Below are positions 44,960 through 53,712 of a DNA stretch of 64,000 nucleotides, in pieces. The notes beneath the pieces are model-generated. The model worked only from the letters and a program-made list of their open reading frames with translations, searched no databases and was not told the origin of the DNA. Source of the DNA: Radicibacter daui (GTDB lineage: Bacteria > Pseudomonadota > Alphaproteobacteria > Radicibacterales > Radicibacteraceae); contig CP131056.1 of NCBI GenBank assembly GCA_030657355.1, forward strand, positions 2,190,501 to 2,254,500, read 5' to 3'. The number at the start of each line of letters is the position of its first letter. Within the stretch, counting starts at the first letter, position 1. Both the position numbers and the translations under genes were made by a program.

Positions 44960-45134
44960 CTGTCCGCGCCTCCGGCCTGCGTCACAGGGGCGCACGCATC
45001 CCTCTTCAGCCCGGTTTTGATCGATCCAGAACAAGGGGCGCCGCGGCCTTCCCTGTTGCCGGAAAGACTCACTCGAGTCGCCTCTGAAGCGCAGGATTCA
45101 AGCCGGCTTGACGGCGAGTCTGTGCTCGATTCCA

Positions 45135-45509
45135 ATGGCTTTCATGATCATTCCTTCGATTGTCACCCGCACCCTGAAATCCAGCGTCGTTCCGCTCTTC
45201 TGCGGGGTGGTGCTGTTCTATCTCGGCTCGCATCTGGTCAATGGCGACCGCGGCATCTTCTCGATGCTCCGGCTGCGCGCCGAAGTGGCCCAGGCTGATG
45301 ATGTGCTGACGAAGGAAACCGCGCGGCGCGCGGAGCTGGAACATGCGGTGGAGCTGCTGCGCCCCGACCAGCTTGATCCCGACATGCTCGACGAAAGGGC
45401 GCGCGCCATCCTCAATGTGGCGCATCCCAATGATTTCGTTCTCATGTACCCGCCCTCTGCTGCGGCGCAGCAAGATCTCGTTGTTCCGCCGACGGAAGAT
45501 CCTCACTGA
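45135..45509 (+). CDS. ftsB: FtsB/DivIC-family septum formation initiator
   Basis: A small bitopic division protein. The 124 residues comprise a membrane helix (about 16-36, VVPLFCGVVLFYLGSHLVNG) and a periplasmic coiled coil (AEVAQADDVLTKETARRAELEHAVELL), then the family-typical DPDMLDERARAILNVAHPNDFVLM. Starts at TTG 45108, ATG 45135 and ATG 45144 are possible; none has a clear ribosome site. Its place between eno and pdhA is conserved in Alphaproteobacteria, which strengthens the call. Confidence 0.85.
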   Translation: MAFMIIPSIVTRTLKSSVVPLFCGVVLFYLGSHLVNGDRGIFSMLRLRAEVAQADDVLTKETARRAELEHAVELLRPDQLDPDMLDERARAILNVAHPNDFVLMYPPSAAAQQDLVVPPTEDPH

Positions 45510-45811
45510 GCGCATGGCTGCGTTGCGCCGGGACGGGTTGCTACGGGCATAAACAGGTGGGGTTGGTACCCCCGGCATTCCACCCCATTCAAAATTGTAT
45601 CCAAACACGAAATTTTCCGTCGGAAGCCTAGGATTTCTGCGATGTTGCGGCGCACACTGCCTTGAATTGGGCGAGCCCGCGCGTTAGCAAAGGTGCCGAC
45701 GTTACGCCTGGTGGCGCGCCGCGATGCGCGCCGCTGCCTAAATGCCCGCATGGTGAACCGGCCGATATTCGAGCGCCGGACGCCGGGCTGATCCGAGCAG
45801 GGAGGTCCCCC
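45510..45811 (+). other. 302-bp gap upstream of pdhA
   Basis: No protein gene is supported. An AT-rich patch at about 45590-45620 is the likely promoter of the pdh genes. Two hairpins are present: GGGG-TTGGTA-CCCC near 45562-45576 and GGCGCGC/GCGCGCC near 45713-45735. The pdhA frame is open through much of it but starts later, at TTG 45812. Confidence 0.5.
45800..45805 (+). promoter_or_regulatory. Ribosome binding site that sets the pdhA TTG start
   Basis: GGGAGG lies 6 bases before TTG 45812. No in-frame ATG exists between here and the conserved core of PdhA, so this site decides the start. Confidence 0.75.
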
Positions 45812-46813
45812 TTGGCTACTAAATCGAGCGCCACCACCAAGAAGGCGGCGACGAAGGCGAGCACTGACGAGCTCCTGCATTATTACCGTGAGATGCTGCT
45901 GATCCGCCGCTTCGAAGAGAAGGCCGGGCAGCTCTACGGCATGGGCCTCATCGGTGGTTTCTGCCATCTCTACATCGGCCAGGAAGCTGTCGTTGTCGGC
46001 ATGCAGGCCGTCGCCAAGCCGACCGATACGGTTGTGACCAGCTACCGTGACCATGGCCACATGCTGGCCACCGGCATGGATCCCAAGGGCGTGATGGCCG
46101 AGCTGACCGGCCGCGTGACCGGTTATTCGCGCGGCAAGGGCGGCTCGATGCACATGTTCAGCCGCGAGAAGGGTTTCTTCGGCGGCCATGGCATCGTCGG
46201 CGCCCAGGTGCCGATCGGCACCGGCCTCGCCTTCGCGCACAAGTACCGCAAGGACGGTGGCGTGACCCAGGTTTACATGGGTGACGGCGCCATCAACCAG
46301 GGCCAGGTGTACGAGAGCTTCAACATGGCGGCGCTGTGGAAGCTGCCGGCCATCTACGTGATCGAGAACAACAAGTACGCGATGGGCACCAGCCAGGTGC
46401 GCGGCGCTGCCGGTGAGCTCTTCAAGCGTGGCGAGGCCTATGGCATCCCCGGCGAGAAGGTGGACGGCATGGACGTGCTGGCCGTGCGCGCTGCTGCCGA
46501 AAAGGCGCATGACTATGTGCGCGACGGCCACGGCCCGATCATCCTCGAGATGGAAACCTATCGTTATCGCGGCCACTCCATGTCCGACCCGGCCAAGTAC
46601 CGGACCAAGGACGAGGTTGAGCGCATGCGTACCGAGTTCGATGCCATCGAGCGCGTCAAGGACCTGCTCAATGAGGCCGGCGTCTCGGAAGAGAAGCTGA
46701 AGGAAATCGACAAGGAAATCCGCGCCATCGCCACTGATGCCGCCGAGTTCGCCCAGACCAGCCCGGAGCCCGATGAATCGGAGCTGTGGACTGACGTGCT
46801 GGTTGACGCCTGA
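45812..46813 (+). CDS. pdhA: Pyruvate dehydrogenase E1 component subunit alpha
   Basis: Thiamine-diphosphate-dependent decarboxylation of pyruvate, with PdhB. From TTG 45812 it has 333 residues: a short Lys/Ala/Thr-rich N-terminus, ELLHYYREMLLIRRFEEKAGQLYG, SYRDHGHMLATGMDP, the ThDP motif GDGAINQGQVYESFNMAALW ending in ENNKYAMGT, and the phosphorylation-loop-like YRYRGHSMSDPAKYR. It begins the pdhA-pdhB-pdhC block, whose gaps of 41 and 32 bases indicate one operon. Confidence 0.95.
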   Translation: MATKSSATTKKAATKASTDELLHYYREMLLIRRFEEKAGQLYGMGLIGGFCHLYIGQEAVVVGMQAVAKPTDTVVTSYRDHGHMLATGMDPKGVMAELTGRVTGYSRGKGGSMHMFSREKGFFGGHGIVGAQVPIGTGLAFAHKYRKDGGVTQVYMGDGAINQGQVYESFNMAALWKLPAIYVIENNKYAMGTSQVRGAAGELFKRGEAYGIPGEKVDGMDVLAVRAAAEKAHDYVRDGHGPIILEMETYRYRGHSMSDPAKYRTKDEVERMRTEFDAIERVKDLLNEAGVSEEKLKEIDKEIRAIATDAAEFAQTSPEPDESELWTDVLVDA

Positions 46814-46854
46814 TCCGGCGCCGTTCGCGAACCGAAGCTACTGGAGACGACTAA

Positions 46855-48288
46855 ATGCCGATCGAAGTGCTTATGCCGGCGCTGTCCCCGACGATGACCG
46901 AAGGCAAGCTTGCCAAATGGGTCAAGAAGGTTGGTGACAAGGTGGGCCCCGGCGACGTGATCGCCGAAATCGAAACCGACAAGGCGACGATGGAAGTCGA
47001 AGCCGTCGACGAAGGTAAAATTGGCAAGATCCTCATCGAGGAAGGCACCGAGGGCGTGGCGGTGAACACCCCCATCGCCGTGCTGCTGGAAGAGGGCGAG
47101 AGCGACGCCGATATCGGCGCCGCCAAGGCCGCTCCGGCCCCGGCTGCCGCTCCGGCCCCGGCTGCCGAGCCCGCAGCGGTTTCGACCGCTCCGGTTGCTT
47201 CTGCCGCTGCCCCGGTTTCTTCCGCGCCGGCCGGTGATTATGGCTCGCCCCGCATCGTTGGTGGCACCGTCGCCGATATCGACGAGACCAAGTACTGGGC
47301 CAAGACCAAGACGGCAACCGTCCGCGAAGCGCTCAACGAGGCTCTGGCCGAAGAGCTGCGCCGCGACAAGGACGTGTTCCTGATGGGCGAGGAAGTCGCC
47401 GAATATCAGGGCGCCTACAAGATCAGCCAGAACCTCTTGCAGGAGTTCGGTGCCGAGCGCGTCATCGACACCCCGATCACCGAGCAGGGCTTTGCCGGCC
47501 TCGGTGTCGGTGCGTCCATGGCCGGCCTCAAGCCGGTTGTCGAGTTCATGACCTTCAACTTCGCCATGCAGGCGATTGACCAGATCATCAACTCGGCCGC
47601 CAAGACGCTGTACATGGCCGGCGGCCAGCTCGGCTCCCCGATCGTGTTCCGCGGCCCGAACGGCGCGGCTGCCCGCGTTGCGGCCCAGCACTCGCAGGAT
47701 TATGCCAGCTGGTACGGCCACATCCCGGGCCTCAAGGTGCTCTCCCCGTGGAGCGCTGCGGATGCCAAGGGCCTTCTGAAGGCCGCTATCCGCGATCCGA
47801 ACCCGGTTATCTTCCTGGAAAACGAAATCCTTTACGGTCAGAGCTTCGAGATGCCCGACCATGAAGATTTCGTGCTGCCGATCGGCAAGGCCAAGATCGA
47901 GCGCGAGGGCAAGAACGTGACCCTCGTCGCCTACTCGATCATGGTCGGCAAGGCCATGCAGGCGGCCGAAGAACTGGCCAAGGAAGGCATCGAGGCGGAG
48001 GTTATCAACCTGCGCTCGATCCGCCCGCTCGACATCGACACCATCGTGGCCTCGGTCAAGAAGACCAATCGCCTGGTGACGATCGAGGAAGGCTGGGCTT
48101 TCAGCGGTATCGGTTCCGAGATCGCGACCCGCGTTATGGAGCAGGCTTTCGATCATCTCGACGCCCCGGTTGCCCGCGTGGCCGCCAAGGACGTGCCGCT
48201 GCCCTATGCCGCCAACCTCGAGAAGCTCGCGCTGCCGCAGTCTCATGACATCGTCGAGGCTGCCAAGGCTGTCTGCTACCGCGGCTGA
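46855..48288 (+). CDS. pdhB: Pyruvate dehydrogenase E1 subunit beta with N-terminal lipoyl domain
   Basis: Second E1 subunit. Residues 1-80 form a lipoyl domain (lipoylated Lys43 in [15 protein letters not shown]), followed by an Ala/Pro hinge (about 84-122). The transketolase-like E1-beta domain then starts around residue 145 ([20 protein letters not shown]) with [20 protein letters not shown] and [15 protein letters not shown] lipoyl domain on E1-beta is a known alphaproteobacterial feature. GGAG precedes the ATG. 477 residues. Confidence 0.95.
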   Translation: MPIEVLMPALSPTMTEGKLAKWVKKVGDKVGPGDVIAEIETDKATMEVEAVDEGKIGKILIEEGTEGVAVNTPIAVLLEEGESDADIGAAKAAPAPAAAPAPAAEPAAVSTAPVASAAAPVSSAPAGDYGSPRIVGGTVADIDETKYWAKTKTATVREALNEALAEELRRDKDVFLMGEEVAEYQGAYKISQNLLQEFGAERVIDTPITEQGFAGLGVGASMAGLKPVVEFMTFNFAMQAIDQIINSAAKTLYMAGGQLGSPIVFRGPNGAAARVAAQHSQDYASWYGHIPGLKVLSPWSAADAKGLLKAAIRDPNPVIFLENEILYGQSFEMPDHEDFVLPIGKAKIEREGKNVTLVAYSIMVGKAMQAAEELAKEGIEAEVINLRSIRPLDIDTIVASVKKTNRLVTIEEGWAFSGIGSEIATRVMEQAFDHLDAPVARVAAKDVPLPYAANLEKLALPQSHDIVEAAKAVCYRG

Positions 48289-48320
48289 ACCGGCCCAGTT
48301 CCTCCAGAGGGGAAAGAGAT

Positions 48321-49625
48321 ATGGCGATCAAGATCACCATGCCGGCACTGTCGCCGACCATGACCGAAGGCAATCTTGCCAAATGGGTCAAGAAGGAAGG
48401 CGACAAGATCGAGCCGGGTACCGTTATTGCCGAGATCGAGACCGACAAGGCCACGATGGAAGTTGAGGCTGTCGATGAGGGTATCCTCGGCAAGATCGTG
48501 GTGCCGGAAGGCACCGAGGCCGTGAAGGTCAACGAGCTGATCGGCTGGATCCTGGAAGAGGGCGAAAGCGCCTCCGACATTCCGGCTGACGGCGCTGCCG
48601 CCGCTCCGGCTGCTGCTGCTCCGGCTCCGGCCAAGGCCAAGGCCGAGGCGGCTGCCGCTGCACCGGCACAGGCAGCTGCCGCGCCGGCCCGTTCCGGCGA
48701 GCGCGTGTTTGCAAGCCCGCTTGCCAAGCGCATCGCCAAGCAGGCCGGTATCGATCTGGCCAGCGTTGCCGGTTCCGGCCCGCGTGGCCGCATCGTGCGC
48801 GCTGACGTGGAAAAGGTGACGGGCTCGACCCGCCCGGCTGCTGCTGCACCGGCTGCTGCCGCTCCGGCGCCGGCCGCCGCTGCTCCGGCTGCCAAGCCGG
48901 CCGCTGCCGGTCCGGATGCCAAGGCGCTCGCCGATCTGCTCAAGATCCCGTACCACGAGGTCGCAAACAGCGGCATGCGCAAGACCATTGCGCGCCGTCT
49001 GGGCGAGTCCAAGCAGACCGTGCCGCACTTCTACCTCACGGTGGATTGCGAGATCGACGCTCTGCTCAAGCTGCGCAAGCAGCTGAACGAGCGTCACGAG
49101 ATGAAGCTGTCGGTCAACGACTACATCATCAAGGCAGCGTCGCTGGCCCTCAAGAAGGTGCCGGAAGCCAACGCCTCCTGGACCGATGCCGCCACGCTCT
49201 TCTATGACCGCGTGGACATGTCGGTGGCGGTTGCCATCGATGGCGGCCTGATCACCCCGGTGATCAAGGATGCGGCGAACAAGGGCCTTTCCACCATCTC
49301 CGCCGAGATGAAGGACCTTGCGGCCCGTGCCCGTGACGGCAAGCTGAAGCCCGAGGAATTCCAGGGCGGCACCTTCTCGATCAGCAATCTCGGCATGTTC
49401 GGGATCAAGCATTTCGAGGCTGTGATCAACCCGCCGCAGGCCTGTATCCTGGCCATCGGCGCGGGCGAGCAGCGCGCGGTCGTCAAGGACGGCGCACTGG
49501 CCGTGGCGACGGTGATGTCCGTTACCCTGTCGGTCGACCACCGTGCCGTCGACGGTGCGGTCGGCGCCCGTTACCTGCAGGCGTTCAAGGCGCTGGTGGA
49601 AGATCCCACCAGCATGCTGCTCTAG
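48321..49625 (+). CDS. pdhC: Dihydrolipoamide acetyltransferase (E2 of pyruvate dehydrogenase)
   Basis: Transfers the acetyl group to CoA and forms the core of the complex. The 434-residue protein has a lipoyl domain (Lys43), an Ala/Pro hinge, an E1/E3-binding domain (about 131-166, FASPLAKRIAKQAGIDLASVAGSG), another Ala/Pro hinge, and a catalytic domain ending in VDHRAVDGAVGARYL with the active-site His. The first 75 residues resemble PdhB closely, indicating domain duplication. AGGGGAAAGAG precedes the ATG. Confidence 0.96.
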   Translation: MAIKITMPALSPTMTEGNLAKWVKKEGDKIEPGTVIAEIETDKATMEVEAVDEGILGKIVVPEGTEAVKVNELIGWILEEGESASDIPADGAAAAPAAAAPAPAKAKAEAAAAAPAQAAAAPARSGERVFASPLAKRIAKQAGIDLASVAGSGPRGRIVRADVEKVTGSTRPAAAAPAAAAPAPAAAAPAAKPAAAGPDAKALADLLKIPYHEVANSGMRKTIARRLGESKQTVPHFYLTVDCEIDALLKLRKQLNERHEMKLSVNDYIIKAASLALKKVPEANASWTDAATLFYDRVDMSVAVAIDGGLITPVIKDAANKGLSTISAEMKDLAARARDGKLKPEEFQGGTFSISNLGMFGIKHFEAVINPPQACILAIGAGEQRAVVKDGALAVATVMSVTLSVDHRAVDGAVGARYLQAFKALVEDPTSMLL

Positions 49626-49633
49626 GCAGCGGG

Positions 49634-49659
49634 AAGGGGCGGCTGCTGCCGCCCCTTTT
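49634..49659 (+). terminator. Rho-independent terminator after pdhC
   Basis: A 10-bp perfect stem (49634-49643 with 49648-49657) with a TGCT loop runs into TTTT. It separates pdhABC from lpd. Confidence 0.88.
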
Positions 49660-49765
49660 CCTCAAAAGAAGCCAACTCCGGGAAGGCCCGCCTTCCTTCG
49701 AGCCAACCCTTGGCTGAACAGCTTTCCCCGCCCGGGACCATGAGGCCCGGACCGAGGGACGAGAG

Positions 49766-51175
49766 ATGGGGATCAGCATGGCCGATCAATTCGACGTCGT
49801 GATCATTGGTGGCGGTCCGGGCGGCTATGTCGCCGCGGTGCGCGCCTCGCAGCTGGGTCTCAAGACCGCAGTGGTCGAGCGCGAGCATATGGGCGGCATC
49901 TGCCTCAACTGGGGCTGCATTCCCACAAAGGCGCTGCTGCGTTCAGCGGAAATCTATCACAACGCCCAGCATGCCAAGGATTACGGCCTTGTCATCGAAG
50001 GCAAGGTGAGCTTCGACATCACCAAGATCCGCGACCGTTCGCGCGCTGTCTCCAAGCAGCTCTCGGCCGGCGTGCGCGGGCTGATGAAGAAGAACAAGGT
50101 CACCGTCTATGACGGTACCGGCACCCTGGCCGGCAAGGGCAAGGTCGCCGTTTCCAAGGACGGCAAGCCGCTTGCGGATCTGGAAGGCAAGCACATCATC
50201 ATCGCCACCGGTGCCCGCGCCCGCACGCTGCCGGGCCTTGAGCCCGACGGCAAGCTGGTGTGGAGCTACAAGGAAGCGCTGGTGCCGGAGACGATGCCGA
50301 AGTCGATGCTGGTCATCGGTTCGGGCGCCATCGGCATTGAATTTGCCAGCTTCTACCACACGCTCGGCGCCGAAGTGACGGTGGTCGAGGTGATGGACCG
50401 CATCGTGCCGGTGGAAGACGAGGAAGTGTCTGCTTTCGTGCGCAAGTCGCTGGAAAAGCAGGGCATGAAGATCATGACCGGTGCCAAGGTGATCGGCCTC
50501 AAGAAATCGGGCAGCACCGTGACGGCCACCATCGATGTGGGCGGCAAGACGCAGGAAATCACCGTCGAGCGCGTGATCTCCGCCGTCGGCATCATCGGCA
50601 ATACCGAAAATCTGGGTCTCGAAAACACCAAGGTGAAGGTCGAGCGCAACCAGATTTCCGTCGATGGCTACTGCCGCACCGACGAGCCGGGTGTCTATGC
50701 CATCGGTGACGTGGCAGGTGCCCCGTGGCTTGCCCACAAGGCGATGCATGAAGGAATCATCTGCGTGGAAGCCATCGCCGGGAAGCACCCGCACATCATG
50801 GACCGCAGCAACATTCCGGGCTGCACCTACTGCCACCCGCAGATTGCCAGCGTCGGCCTGACCGAAAAGAAGGCCAAGGACGCCGGTTACGAGCTGAAGG
50901 TTGGCCGTTTCCCGTTCTACGGCAACGGCAAGGCCATCGCCTATGGCGATACCGAAGGCTTCATCAAGACGATCTTCGATGCCAAGACCGGCGAGCTGCT
51001 GGGGGCCCACATGGTGGGTCCGGAAGTGACCGAGCTGATCCAGGGGTACGTCATCGCCAAGACGATGGAGACCACGGAGCAGGAACTGATGCACACCATC
51101 TTCCCGCATCCCACCATCAGCGAAGCAATGCACGAAGCCGTGCTCGACGCCTACGGTCAGGTTCTGCACATCTAA
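49766..51175 (+). CDS. lpd: Dihydrolipoyl dehydrogenase (E3)
   Basis: Reoxidises the dihydrolipoyl groups of PdhB/PdhC using FAD and NAD+. The 469-residue protein has the FAD motif VVIIGGGPGGYVAA, the redox disulfide Cys46-Cys51 in GGICLNWGCIPTKALL, the NAD motif VIGSGAIGIEFASFYHTLGAEVTVVE, YAIGDVAGAPWLAHKA, and the C-terminal HTIFPHPTISEAMHEA with the catalytic His-Glu pair. ATG 49766 has GAGAG upstream; ATG 49778 is an alternative. A terminator precedes it, so it probably also has its own promoter and may serve other 2-oxoacid complexes. Confidence 0.96.
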   Translation: MGISMADQFDVVIIGGGPGGYVAAVRASQLGLKTAVVEREHMGGICLNWGCIPTKALLRSAEIYHNAQHAKDYGLVIEGKVSFDITKIRDRSRAVSKQLSAGVRGLMKKNKVTVYDGTGTLAGKGKVAVSKDGKPLADLEGKHIIIATGARARTLPGLEPDGKLVWSYKEALVPETMPKSMLVIGSGAIGIEFASFYHTLGAEVTVVEVMDRIVPVEDEEVSAFVRKSLEKQGMKIMTGAKVIGLKKSGSTVTATIDVGGKTQEITVERVISAVGIIGNTENLGLENTKVKVERNQISVDGYCRTDEPGVYAIGDVAGAPWLAHKAMHEGIICVEAIAGKHPHIMDRSNIPGCTYCHPQIASVGLTEKKAKDAGYELKVGRFPFYGNGKAIAYGDTEGFIKTIFDAKTGELLGAHMVGPEVTELIQGYVIAKTMETTEQELMHTIFPHPTISEAMHEAVLDAYGQVLHI

Positions 51176-51190
51176 GGGTCGCTCATGGCA

Positions 51191-51312
51191 GGCTTGCGCA
51201 GCCGGGGCTGCGCAAGCCATGCCGGGCGTGGTATGAAGCCGCCAGATAGAGGGCAGGGCTTCTTCCCGCCCTTACCACACGAGTTAAAGGCTCTGGCGCC
51301 GCGCGGCGCCAG
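51191..51312 (+). promoter_or_regulatory. Hairpin-rich lpd-lipA intergenic region
   Basis: Two strong inverted repeats lie in the 192-bp gap: 51191-51202 with 51207-51218 (perfect 12 bp, CGGG loop) and 51293-51300 with 51305-51312 (8 bp around GCGC). A weaker GGGC/GCCC stem lies between them. No T-runs follow, so these are not ordinary terminators. They may form a leader or a Rho-dependent stop. Confidence 0.45.
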
Positions 51313-51367
51313 GGCGGGGCCAGCATCAGGCGGCCCGGCAAGTTTCAAGCGACGGAGCATCAGGGAC

Positions 51368-52324
51368 ATGAGCCAGCAGCAGATCGTTCGGCTACGGCAT
51401 CCCGAAAAGGCGCACAGGCCGGACAATCCGATCAAGAAAAAGCCGGACTGGATCCGCGTCAAGGCGCCGGTGAGCCGTGAGTACAACGAAGTGCGCGGCA
51501 TGATGCGGGAGCTGAAGCTCTCCACCGTGTGCGAGGAAGCGGCCTGCCCGAACATCGGCGAATGCTGGACCAAGAAGCACGCCACCTTCATGATCCTGGG
51601 CGAGGTCTGCACCCGCGCCTGCGCATTCTGCAACGTCTCCACCGGCAAACCCGGCGCGCTTGATCCGGCCGAACCGGCGCATGTCGCCGAGGCCGTCGCC
51701 CGGCTCGGCCTCAACCATGTCGTCATCACCTCGGTGGACCGTGACGATCTGGATGATGGCGGCGCCAGTGTGTTCGCCGACACTATCCGCCGTATCCGTG
51801 CCGCTTCGCCGGGCACGACCATTGAAATCCTGACGCCCGATTTCAAGAACAAGCCGACGGCGCTGGATATCATCCTCAATGACCGGCCGGACGTTTATAA
51901 CCACAATCTGGAAACGGTGCCGCGCAACTACCTGACCATCCGTCCGGGTGCGCGTTACTTCACCTCGCTCCAGCTGCTGGCCGATGTGAAACGCCGTGAC
52001 CCCTCGATGTTCACCAAATCCGGCCTGATGGTTGGCCTTGGCGAAAGCCGTGAGGAAATCCTTCAGGTGATGGACGACATGCGCGCCGCCGATGTCGATT
52101 TCATCACCATCGGCCAGTATCTGCAGCCGACGCCCAAGCATGCAGCGGTGGAGGCATTCGTCACACCGGACGAGTTTGCCGCCTACACGCGCGCCGCCAA
52201 CGCCAAGGGCTTTCTGATGGTGTCGGCTTCCCCGTTGACGCGTTCGTCCTATCTGGCTGAAGACGATTTCAAGAAGCTGCGGGCCAACCGCCAGCAGCGC
52301 CTTGGTGTCGCCGCGGCCGAATAA
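51368..52324 (+). CDS. lipA: Lipoyl synthase
   Basis: Radical SAM enzyme inserting sulfur into octanoyl groups on lipoyl domains such as those of PdhB and PdhC upstream. From ATG 51368 it has 318 residues; GGAG lies 10 bases upstream, and the open frame back to 51185 passes through hairpins and is unlikely to be translated. The auxiliary cluster uses Cys55, Cys60 and Cys66 ([12 protein letters not shown]), and the radical SAM cluster Cys81, Cys85 and Cys88 (CTRACAFC). Confidence 0.96.
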   Translation: MSQQQIVRLRHPEKAHRPDNPIKKKPDWIRVKAPVSREYNEVRGMMRELKLSTVCEEAACPNIGECWTKKHATFMILGEVCTRACAFCNVSTGKPGALDPAEPAHVAEAVARLGLNHVVITSVDRDDLDDGGASVFADTIRRIRAASPGTTIEILTPDFKNKPTALDIILNDRPDVYNHNLETVPRNYLTIRPGARYFTSLQLLADVKRRDPSMFTKSGLMVGLGESREEILQVMDDMRAADVDFITIGQYLQPTPKHAAVEAFVTPDEFAAYTRAANAKGFLMVSASPLTRSSYLAEDDFKKLRANRQQRLGVAAAE

Positions 52325-52365
52325 GCCAGTTCCTGAACCCCAACCCAGCGGGCCGATCCAGCCAT

Positions 52366-52842
52366 ATGCCGACCCACGCGGAAACCCGACATCTGCCGTT
52401 CAAACCGGCGGAGCTCTATAAACTCGTGGCCGATGTGGAGAGCTATCCGGAGTTCCTGCCCTGGTGCGTGGGTGCACGCATCCGCAAGCGCGAGCAGGAA
52501 CGGCTGGGGGAGGGCATCCGCGAGGTGCTGATTGCCGATCTTGTCATCGGCTTCAAGATGGTGCGCGAGCGCTATACCTCGCGGGTCGAGCTGAATGACG
52601 GGCGTATCGACGTTGCCTACATCGAAGGACCGTTCAAGTACCTGAACAATCACTGGATCTTCAGACCAGCAGCAGATGGTGGCACCGATCTCGACTTTTC
52701 CGTCGACTTCGAATTCCGCAACCGGCTGCTTCAGGGCATCATCGGCGCGCTCTTCAATGAAGCGGTAAAGCGCATGGTGCTGGCCTTCGAGCACCGGGCC
52801 GAGGCGCTTTACAAAAAGACCGGCGGTCTGCCCTCAGAATAA
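52366..52842 (+). CDS. COQ10/START-domain (RatA-like) protein
   Basis: A 158-residue polyketide cyclase/START-fold protein. The family is annotated either as ubiquinone-binding COQ10 or as RatA; in an alphaproteobacterium beside lipA, the COQ10-like role in quinone handling is more likely, which is inference. Visible signatures are VADVESYPEFLPWCVGARI near the N-terminus and GPFKYLNNHWIF, DFSVDFEFRNRLLQGIIGALF near the C-terminus. It follows lipA by 41 bases. Confidence 0.85.
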   Translation: MPTHAETRHLPFKPAELYKLVADVESYPEFLPWCVGARIRKREQERLGEGIREVLIADLVIGFKMVRERYTSRVELNDGRIDVAYIEGPFKYLNNHWIFRPAADGGTDLDFSVDFEFRNRLLQGIIGALFNEAVKRMVLAFEHRAEALYKKTGGLPSE

Positions 52843-52923
52843 ATTTGCACCGGTGCCGGCGACGCTGTCGGCGCAGCCATCCCCTCAACGTCGTTTCGCA
52901 TATAGGCGAATGAGGGGGAAATC

Positions 52924-53703
52924 ATGCTGCTATCCGGCAAGGTGGCCATTCTTTATGGGGCTGGCGGATCGGTCGGCGTTGCGATGGCGCAAGCGTTTGC
53001 CGCCGAAGGTGCTGTCGTGGTTCTGGCCGGCAGACGGCAGGAGCCACTCGACGCGGTGCAGGCGCGTATCGTCTCAGCGGGTGGAAAAGCCGAGTGCCAT
53101 GTGCTGGATGCACTCGATGCCGATGCCGTTGACGCTTTTGCCAGGGATGTTTTCACGCGCCACGGGTATATCGATGTTTCCTTCAATCTGATCGGTTATG
53201 GCGACGTGCAGGGGCAGGCTGTAACCGCAATGCCGCTCGATCAGTTCATGCAGCCGATCGATCTTGCCGTGCGCAGCCACGTTATTACGGCACGGGCCGC
53301 GGCGCGGCATATGCAGCCGGGCGGCGTCATTCTGGCCCTCACCGCCAATTGCGGGCGCCAGCCCTATCCCAATACCGGCGGCTTTGGCGTTGCCTGTGCC
53401 GCCATCGAGGCGCTCTGCCGCCAACTGGCGACCGAACTGGGGCCGGACGGTATCGCCGTACGTTGCATGATGTCGGCAGGCTCGCCGGATTCAGCGGGCG
53501 TTAGCGAAGTTTTCGATCTGCATGCCAGACTTGCCGGTATCGCGCGTGCAGAGATGGACCGCCGTGCCGGCGAGGGCACGATGCTGCGGCATCTGCCGGG
53601 GCTGGCCGAGGTCGCGGACGTTGCGGTGATGCTGGCAAGCGACCGGGCGCGGGCGATGACGGCGACGATTACCAACGTCACCTGCGGCCAGATAGCCGAC
53701 TAG
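52924..53703 (+). CDS. SDR-fold protein with a degenerate active site
   Basis: A 259-residue Rossmann-fold protein with overall short-chain dehydrogenase layout: a nucleotide-binding loop GAGGSVGVA (residues 12-20), LAGRR at the second strand, and the helix GVACAAIEALCRQLATELG. The classical Ser-Tyr-Lys set is lost: at the YxxxK positions are Phe154 and Cys158, and the Ser position 13 residues before Tyr is Ala141. Asn88 is retained. It may bind NAD(P) without classical catalysis, or use another mechanism. AGGGGGAAAT precedes the ATG. It is convergent with the next gene, only 9 bases apart. Confidence 0.82.
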   Translation: MLLSGKVAILYGAGGSVGVAMAQAFAAEGAVVVLAGRRQEPLDAVQARIVSAGGKAECHVLDALDADAVDAFARDVFTRHGYIDVSFNLIGYGDVQGQAVTAMPLDQFMQPIDLAVRSHVITARAAARHMQPGGVILALTANCGRQPYPNTGGFGVACAAIEALCRQLATELGPDGIAVRCMMSAGSPDSAGVSEVFDLHARLAGIARAEMDRRAGEGTMLRHLPGLAEVADVAVMLASDRARAMTATITNVTCGQIAD

Positions 53704-53712
53704 GCGGCCCGA

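Noticed and set aside
47110-47230. GC-rich repeats in the pdhB and pdhC hinges (also 48590-48690 and 48830-48910)
   Set aside because: These encode Ala/Pro-rich linkers normal for lipoyl-bearing subunits; they are not a CRISPR array or tandem-repeat element.
46855-48600. Repeat between the 5' ends of pdhB and pdhC
   Set aside because: The near-identical stretches reflect homologous lipoyl domains, not a mobile or regulatory repeat.
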